Source: Scilla litardierei (Eukaryota; Streptophyta; Magnoliopsida; Asparagales; Asparagaceae). From it: a DNA stretch of 64,000 nucleotides. Positions 57,945-64,000 of the stretch are shown here, piece after piece. Each line of letters opens with the position of its first letter. Within the stretch, counting starts at the first letter, position 1. Below the pieces are notes generated by a model. The model was not told the DNA's origin. It was given only the letters and a program-made list of their open reading frames with translations, and searched no databases. The stretch spans positions 200,853,641-200,917,640 of the forward strand of contig CM061139.1 in assembly GCA_030789695.1 (NCBI GenBank), given 5' to 3'. Position numbers and translations under genes: made by a program.

Positions 57945-58010
57945 TAGGGATGAGAATGGGCATGCCCAAAACCCGATTGGGCTTCCAATTGGGCATGTCA
58001 CACCCTCATC
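57945..58010. mobile_element. Miniature inverted-repeat element related to 47410-47479
   Basis: TAGGGATGAGAATGGGCATG on the left and GGGCATGTCACACCCTCATCC on the right, with shared core TTGGGCTTCCAATTGGGC. Opposite orientation to the copy in the kinesin-bearing element. Confidence 0.5.
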
Positions 58011-58348
58011 CATATTCAGCCCTCCACTAATTCTAGAAAAATTAGTTTAAAGGGTGCGAAAGGGACACTGACATCAAATTTCTTTCCCTTGCATAGTTTA
58101 TAAAAAGAACCTGAAAAGGCGGGAAATAAGGAAAACACTTCTTACTTCTAAAGATCAAGAAGAGACCTATTACTCTCTATGCCACTGTTTTTGTGCTATT
58201 TTTTCTTCACTTAGTCTGCAACCAAAGATATCTTTTTTGTACAGACATTCTTGTGTTAAAACCTTGGGCACTTACATGAGATAATTTTTCTTTTGATTTT
58301 GCTTGCTAATTTTGTGCTAATAAAAATTCTCCTAAAAATTAATCACAG

Positions 58349-58586
58349 GCACTGATGATGAGGCTGGAGTCTGATTTGGCCCAAGTTTTGCTAGCAGCTT
58401 GCAGAGGAGAACTGAGCAACGTGACACTGCAGTGGTCGCCGGGATCAGCTATGGTGGTTGTAATGGCGAGCCGAGGTTATCCTGGAGTCTGCGAGAAGGG
58501 CACTGTAGTAAGGAATCTTGATGAGGCAGAGCTCGCCTCTCCATGTGTGAAGATATTCCACGCAGGCACTGCGCTGGATTCCGACG
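58349..58586 (+). pseudogene. PUR2: Isolated exon of phosphoribosylamine-glycine ligase (GARS)
   Basis: 238 bp bounded by acceptor AATCACAG (58341-58348) and donor GACG/GTATTA (58587). It encodes about 79 residues of the C-terminal region of plant GARS, second step of purine synthesis: MMRLESDLAQVLLAACRGEL, WSPGSAMVVVMASRGYPG and KIFHAGTALDSDG. The reading frame is intact and splice phases look natural, but no neighbouring GARS exon is visible for at least 1.5 kb either side (the next should encode an IAIGGRVL-like block). Reading through, the frame stops at 58621. Best explained as a gene fragment carried by a transposon or segmental copy. Confidence 0.8.
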
Positions 58587-58621
58587 GTATTAACACTTTC
58601 AGTATGAGCTTTCTGGGTTAA

Positions 58622-59640
58622 CATTGTGTCCCCTTATGGGTTCCAATTTGATGAGTTTAATTAGAGAGGAACAATAAGTTTCTAATATCCTAAACAAACC
58701 TTGATTCTGATTTTAATAAGTTTTCTTATATAATTCTGGTTAAATCTAGAAATTTTGGATAATTTTGATAACATGTTACCAAAATAGCTTGATAGGAAGA
58801 CATGAAAGGGTGCTGCACAAAGGGATGAGATTAAAAATACATACCGAATGTCAAAAGAAGCTACCATTACTGTATATCATAATTCTCTCCCTCGATGCTG
58901 CAATATGATCATACCGTCCATCAAGAAACTGGTATCAACTGCATTTTAAAAAAAGTGTTAATACCGCCGAACAAATATAAACTCGGGAGATTTCTGCTTT
59001 CTTCACTGCAATCAAATCAATTCCGAAATGCTTGTTGTAGAGCTCAAAATATGCGTAGCAGTAAGACGTATATATAATCGTATCAAACACATTTTTAAAA
59101 AAGAAATCAAACAAGGGTCCTTTCAGAGTATACAATGCAAAAAAGCACACTAATGCATTGCCTTGCAGAGGAGGCAAGGTAGAAGAACATGCACCAGAAA
59201 CTAGAATAAAAGGACAAGTAGATCAACACTTTTGTTGTTGATTTTGTTTGTGATGAGAGGGAGATAAAGAGGGTCACATGTGGTATATCGACGTTAGCTT
59301 GCAGTTACAGGAAAGGGCTTATTCTATGACAAATACTTGCATAAGACAGGGGAGCAAACATATGGTGCTTCTGGGAATCTTCAGTCATTCTGTTTATTTG
59401 AAGATCACTGTTATTTCACATATAAGTTGTAGGCTTGAATAAACAGTAATTTTAAGCAACCAAACAAGTTTTTTGCCTGTGACTGTGATAACATAATAAT
59501 TCTCAGTTTCACTGATATACCTGTAATTGTTTTGTTGCGTTGCTGACCCACTGTAGGGTCAATGCTAGTACAGTGACAGCCCAAGCAAAGAATCGACTAT
59601 AGGCATTGCTTTGCAATCATGATAGAGGAAAAGTGTGCTC
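58622..59640. other. Intergenic, nothing recognised
   Basis: AT-rich sequence with short ORFs only. No further GARS exon or repeat boundary seen. Confidence 0.4.
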
Positions 59641-60293
59641 TTTTGCATTCATCTCCTTCTTCAATCTCTTCCTTGAATGTAAAATATCAGCACTGGTTTC
59701 CACAAATTGGACGATGGGGACATAGACGCTGAAGGGTACGAAATCTTTCAATCTTCTTCGCTGGTAAGTTTTTAGCAATTCATGCTCATTTTAGCTCCCT
59801 TTCTTGTTCTATGAACTCACATGAACATTAGAGCAAAAAAAATCAATCTACATACAATTTCAGCTCCAACCTGTAATTAAAGTTCCCTTTCTGATACAAC
59901 CTGCAAGTTTAAGCCTTTCTTTGGACCCATGATTTTTTTTTCATGTTCCATAAAATTCAATCAAGTTCAAGTATTCAGTTTCATTTCATTCAAATTTTAT
60001 ATGGATACAACAGTATAGTATCATAACAATATCATAGCAGGTGCAAACAGTAAATAAGCATGAGGAAAACTTCATTTTAAAAGTATTAGCAAGAGATAAA
60101 TGCAGTTCATCAGGCAATTCTAAGACAATAGATTGTTACTGCAAAGGGCAGAAATACTAGCGTATCATCTATGAATATATGAGCTTATGATTAGCTCTAC
60201 GGGGTCTTATCATATATTGCAATTTTTTTCCAGTATTGCTTCTCATGACATTCTAAACGAGAATTTCTTTGCTCTTAGACGGACGACATAAAG

Positions 60294-60324
<31 letters not shown>
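59641..60324 (+). promoter_or_regulatory. Probable 5' UTR exon, leader intron and (GA)n tract of the DUF4220 gene
   Basis: A strong donor CGCTG/GTAAGT at 59763-59765 and an acceptor TTTCTTTGCTCTTAG ending at 60278 outline a 5' UTR intron of about 515 bp. The upstream exon contains a minimal uORF, ATG-GGG-ACA-TAG (about 59714). The second exon starts at 60279 and enters (GA)14 at 60298-60325. In the coding frame a TAA at 60289-60291 closes the leader. Confidence 0.45.

Positions 60325-60325
<1 letters not shown>
60298..60325. repeat. (GA)14 microsatellite touching the DUF4220 coding start
   Basis: Uninterrupted GA dinucleotides immediately before the first conserved codons. Confidence 0.95.
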
Positions 60326-60327
<2 letters not shown>

Positions 60328-62388
60328 CATGTTCCTCCATGGGTCAGGACAGCGTGGAATGCATGGGAGCTGCGGACAATAATTCTAACCAGCCTTTTCT
60401 TTCAAGTGATCTTAATATTCACGGGGAATCTCAGGAAGCGTATCACCACAAAATGGCTCAGCTTCATCCTCTGGTTGGCCTACTTGCTAGCTGACTCCAT
60501 CGCAATCTCGGCCCTTGGCATCCTTGCACACAGCGATGAAGACGATGCGAGCTCATGTTGCATCCCAGCTCCTCCTCCTTCGACGAGCCTGCAGAGCGTC
60601 AAGAACAATTACGACCTCCTCAAATTCTGGGCTCCTTTCCTCCTCCTCCACCTCGGCGGCCCAGACACAATCACGGCTTTCTCCCTGGAAGACAATGAGC
60701 TATGGTTGAGGCACTTGCTCAATCTAGTGTACCAAGTCATATTTGCCATCTATGTGTATTTTGGAACCCTGCCAAAGACACAACTCATATTTCCAGCACT
60801 TCTGATGTTCCTTGCCGGGATTCTCAAGTATGCGGAGAGGTCTTGGGCACTCATGTCGGCCAGCATGGACAGGCTGAGAAGCTCCATGATTACGGAACCC
60901 GATCCCGGCCCCAACTATGCCAAGTTCATGGAGGAATTTGCCTCAAAGAAGACAGCTGGCCTTCCAGCTGAGATCATAATCGAGAAGGAGCCCGAGGAGG
61001 AATCGAAAATCTTGGACACTGCGGTCGAGATTCTTGCTGAAGACGATCTTCTATCCAATGCTTATGAATTCGTTCAAAAATTCAAGCGCCTCATTGTTGA
61101 TCTCATCCTCAGCTTCCACGAACGGAATGAAAGCCAGGCCTTCTTCCTCAAGCGTGATCCAAGGCAAGCCTTTAAGTTGGTCGAGACTGAGCTTGCCTTT
61201 CTGTATGAAATACTGTACACCAAGGCACCTGTGATACACACAAAGGTAGGAGCTGTATTTCGCGCGATCACGCTGTCTGCCACCCTGTCATCCCTCCTTG
61301 TCTTCATTTTCGTCAAGAAGAACTTCGTGGAGACGGATATACTGATTACATACACATTGTTGGTGGGGGCTCTTTTTCTTGAGTGCTACTCTACCTGCAT
61401 ACTCGTCTTCTCCGAGTGGACATACGTTCAACTTGAAGGCACAAAACTATCCCCTCTACGCAAAATGATCTTGCCCACCATTTCATTCTTCAAAGAACCT
61501 GAGAAACCAAGGTGGTCCAACTCAATGGCACAGTACGATTTGTTATCCGCCTGCATCAGAGACGTGAATCCCTCCCCAATCAACGGAGTTCTGAACCCCA
61601 TTGGTTTTAAAGACCTTTGGGAACACTTTTGGTACACAAGAAGAGCTCACGTCAGCCCCGAGATGAAGGTATTCATCTTCGACGAACTCAAGAGCAGGGC
61701 CGTGGGCGCCGAGAACTCCAGAATCTACAGACGTTTTGGTGCATACCGGGGACAATGGGCTCTTCGAAAGAAGGGTTGTCTGAAGGAGTTTGGTTGGAGC
61801 ATCGAGGTCGAGTTTGACGAGAGCATTCTTCTGTGGCACATTGCGACTGATCTCTGCTATCAAACTACCAAGACTTCGTCCGAGAAGGAACTTTCAACAC
61901 GTGACATAAGCAAGAAATTATCCGACTACATGTTGTATCTTTTGTTGATGCAGCCATTTATGCTTACAGCCGGAATTGGGCAGATCAGATATGGAGACAC
62001 GTGTGCAGAGGCTCTGTACGTTCTTGAGCCCGAGGCAAAGACGCTAACTGAAGCCCGTGCAAGCGAGCTGCTCCTAGACGTGGAAACCACAGTCCCTCCC
62101 ATTCAAGTAAAGGGCGATAGGAGCCAGTCAGTTCTATATGATGGGTGTATCCTTGCAAAACAGCTGCAGGCCTTGGAGGAAAGAAAATGGAATCTGATCA
62201 GCACTGTTTGGATAGAGATGTTGAGCTATGCTGCAGGCCATTGCAGAGGGTTATACCACGCCAAGCAACTCAGCGTTGGAGGGGAGCTTCTCACTTTGGT
62301 CTGGTTACTATCGGCTCATCTTGGGATAGGCGAACAATTCAGGATCGAAGCAGGCAATGCCAGAGCTAAGCTGATTGTAGGGAAATGA
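60325..62388 (+). CDS. DUF4220/DUF594 plant membrane protein, single exon
   Basis: The frame encodes about 687 residues. The N-terminus VPPWVRTAWNAWELRTIIL and the following hydrophobic segments (about 17-34 and 43-66, LAYLLADSIAISALGIL) are the DUF4220 signature. Further membrane spans lie at about 130-175 and 305-365. The C-terminal DUF594 block includes LLWHIATDLCYQ, KKLSDYMLYLLLMQP, IEMLSYAAGHCRGLYHAKQL and GGELLTLVWLLSAHLG. The family is plant-specific, usually intronless and in clusters, with unknown biochemical function. It is probably a plasma- or endomembrane protein. There is no in-frame ATG before residue about 150. The first in-frame candidates are GTG at 60325 or ACG at 60295, and ATGs at 60329 and 60339 are out of frame. 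Otherwise the ORF is intact, so the start may be non-AUG, lie across a splice junction (an A from an upstream exon plus TG at 60326-60327), or be lost. Confidence 0.88.
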
Positions 62389-62736
62389 CGCAACAGAGAG
62401 TTTCATGGTCGTGTTCCAAGTTGTTGTTTTTTGGTGTGTTTCAGCATTGTTTCATCATCGTCGTCGTCATTATTCGATGAATCAGAATTATCTATGTTTA
62501 ATCACAATATTGTTTGTTTGCTGAGGAATGCTATTCAATTAAAGCTATATTTATCATGCATTCCACGAATATAACAGTCAAGTCGAAGCCAAGCACAACA
62601 ATTTGATTCCATGTCGAGGCAAAATTTTCTACGAGATACTGAAATGCTATGATAATAATTTGAAGTTTTCATCTTTACCTTCCTTTTTGGGCTAGTGTCT
62701 CAATCCTTCAAATTGATCGGCATGATCTCCAACTCT
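62389..62736 (+). other. 3' UTR of the DUF4220 gene and flank
   Basis: AT-rich, follows TGA at 62386-62388. AATTAAAG and AATATAAC words could act in polyadenylation. Nothing else seen. Confidence 0.35.
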
Positions 62737-62795
62737 CTACGACATTTCATCGAGCACTTCATGGGCGCTCTCTGAACCATCAACAGATGCAGCCA
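62737..62795 (-). CDS. Orphan C-terminal exon of an unidentified gene
   Basis: On the minus strand a strong acceptor TTCGTTTTTGCAG ends at 62796. From 62795 the phase-1 reading encodes (V)AASVDGSESAHEVLDEMS and a TAG stop at 62739-62737. The acidic, non-repetitive tail plus the good acceptor looks like a real last exon. No upstream exon is recognisable to the right before the gypsy LTR at 63227. It may belong to a gene whose next exon lies beyond the window, or be a relic. Confidence 0.3.
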
Positions 62796-63226
62796 CTGCA
62801 AAAACGAAAAAGAAATCAATGCAACCGTTAGCACAAAAGGATCAAAATGTCATATTTTTATCTCTTTCCCCCTTTCTTTAGAACCCAAATGAAATGATTC
62901 TAGTATAAAATATATTTTTAAAAAAGATTAAAAAAATGTTTGGTTCAAGACTTGATGGTGCGGGAATGGATTTCGTCATCGTGACCGAATGGTTCGATAA
63001 GTATGCAAACGGGTCGGATCTAAATTTTTAATATGACGTTGTCCAATCCACGTGACATAATTATTAATTTTTATACTTGATAATAGATGTCCAATAAATA
63101 GTTATAATTAACAATATTTTCCCGCCATGTAAGTTCTCAGACACGTCATAACCTCCCATTAAAAAAAAAAACCAATCCATCTTTTAATAAAAAGTTTGAA
63201 CTGCAATAAAAGCTACAATTGGTGGT
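62796..63226. other. Intergenic, nothing recognised
   Basis: AT-rich flank between the orphan exon and the LTR. No feature supported. Confidence 0.4.
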
Positions 63227-64000
63227 TGTAACGGCCTGTATTTTTCCAATACATTTAAATTAAGTATTTAAAGTAATTTCATTTTAATTGTATTTTTATA
63301 ATGGTTTGTTAGGAGTTTTAACTGATTCCAAAAATTTCCTATAAAAATATTTTGGAGTACCAGACTAGTTATGGAGTATTTTAGCAAGATCAGATTTCAT
63401 CAAATACCTCTAAAAGATCTGATAAAAATTCATTTTTCAGATATTGCAGTTTTGGGTCAATGAATTTATTTTCTATACAAACGTTTTCAAAACGATTTCA
63501 AACTTCTGCAGTAGCATCCTATGATCATTTAGGGCGCCCCACATTAATTTCGTAATTTTCTGATATCGTTTCAATAGAGAACCCACAGACCCGCTTCCTA
63601 AACGTTTTGGCCTAAAATTAGTATTCCCGTAGCCCAAACCCTGAAACGGACTTCGTATTCGCCATCCTCGCGACGATACGATCCCGTGGGTATATTTTCA
63701 TAATTTTTCGGACACGTTTACTAGTAGGGGCAAAATCGTAATTTTGTATTTTTGACTTTATCTACTAAATTCGTTTTAACTTTTTTTTTATTACTAATTA
63801 CCCTACCTAATTACTAATTACTAATTACCATTTAAATTGTTTTAACCTAACATGTGTTTCACACCTACACACTTCTACGGTTAGTCCACTCTAATCACCT
63901 AATCCTATTAATTACCCACCTAAATTCATTTATTATTCTTGACTAAAATACTAACTTGATTCCTATTTAAACCCCTTAACCCTCATCTCCCTCAGCCCGT
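63227..64000 (+). mobile_element. Ty3/gypsy LTR, beginning only
   Basis: TGTAACGGCCTGTATTTTTC at 63227 is a standard start for chromovirus (Tekay/Del-like) gypsy LTRs, and the following alternation of AT-rich and CG-containing phrases (GGGCGCCCCAC, CGCGACGATACGATCC) fits. The element runs off the right edge, so orientation relative to a coding region, length and TSD cannot be tested. Confidence 0.55.

Overview
This is plant nuclear DNA. It has GT-AG split genes, tRNA-Met-primed LTR retrotransposons, Helitrons, hAT and Harbinger MITEs, and plant-only gene families (PHOS32-type universal stress protein, DUF4220/DUF594, a dynein-light-chain-like LRR protein). I cannot place the species. The TE load and TE-swollen introns suggest a medium or large angiosperm genome. 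No bacterial, organellar or CRISPR features were seen.

Layout. 1-2090: end of a Sirevirus-like copia element (gag start, PBS, 1.8-kb LTR) on the minus strand. 2099-2708: Helitron. 3642-20006: four-exon LRR gene (+, 735 aa inferred) whose last intron is 13.9 kb. That intron holds a Helitron, an array of about 1.4-kb units (6540-15565) broken by a LINE fragment and a pol-less Ty3/gypsy element, and MITE-like repeats. 20844-21554: hAT MITE with perfect 8-bp TSD. About 21800-43913: PHOS32-type gene (-). Exon 1 is 43151-43913, and small candidate 3' exons at 22672-22628 and from 22233 imply an intron of about 20.5 kb. Inside that intron are a young copia element with 108-bp LTRs (24345-29571), a Helitron end, a Cassandra-like pair of 5S-related repeats, a pol-less LTR element (32111-35156) and a pol-less Sirevirus-like element (37152-42958, TSD CTAAT). 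44348-47395: degenerate gypsy LTR-like DNA with minisatellites.

47396-51186 is the most unusual locus. It is an LTR retrotransposon (minus strand, near-identical LTR cores) whose interior carries an intronless, 813-codon open frame derived from a kinesin-13 motor, with the P-loop segment deleted. 51681-57188: four head-to-tail Helitrons. The last is split by a gypsy solo LTR (53615-57157), which itself carries two hAT elements, one of them containing a Harbinger MITE. 58349-58586: a lone exon of the purine gene GARS/PUR2. 60325-62388: single-exon DUF4220/DUF594 membrane-protein gene (+) with no in-frame ATG. 62737-62795: orphan C-terminal exon (-). 63227-end: start of a gypsy LTR.

The three host genes show no functional link. 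They are separate neighbours spread apart by transposons. The main interest is in TE structure: gene capture, tandem Helitrons, an internally inverted repeat unit, and nested insertions datable from their TSDs.
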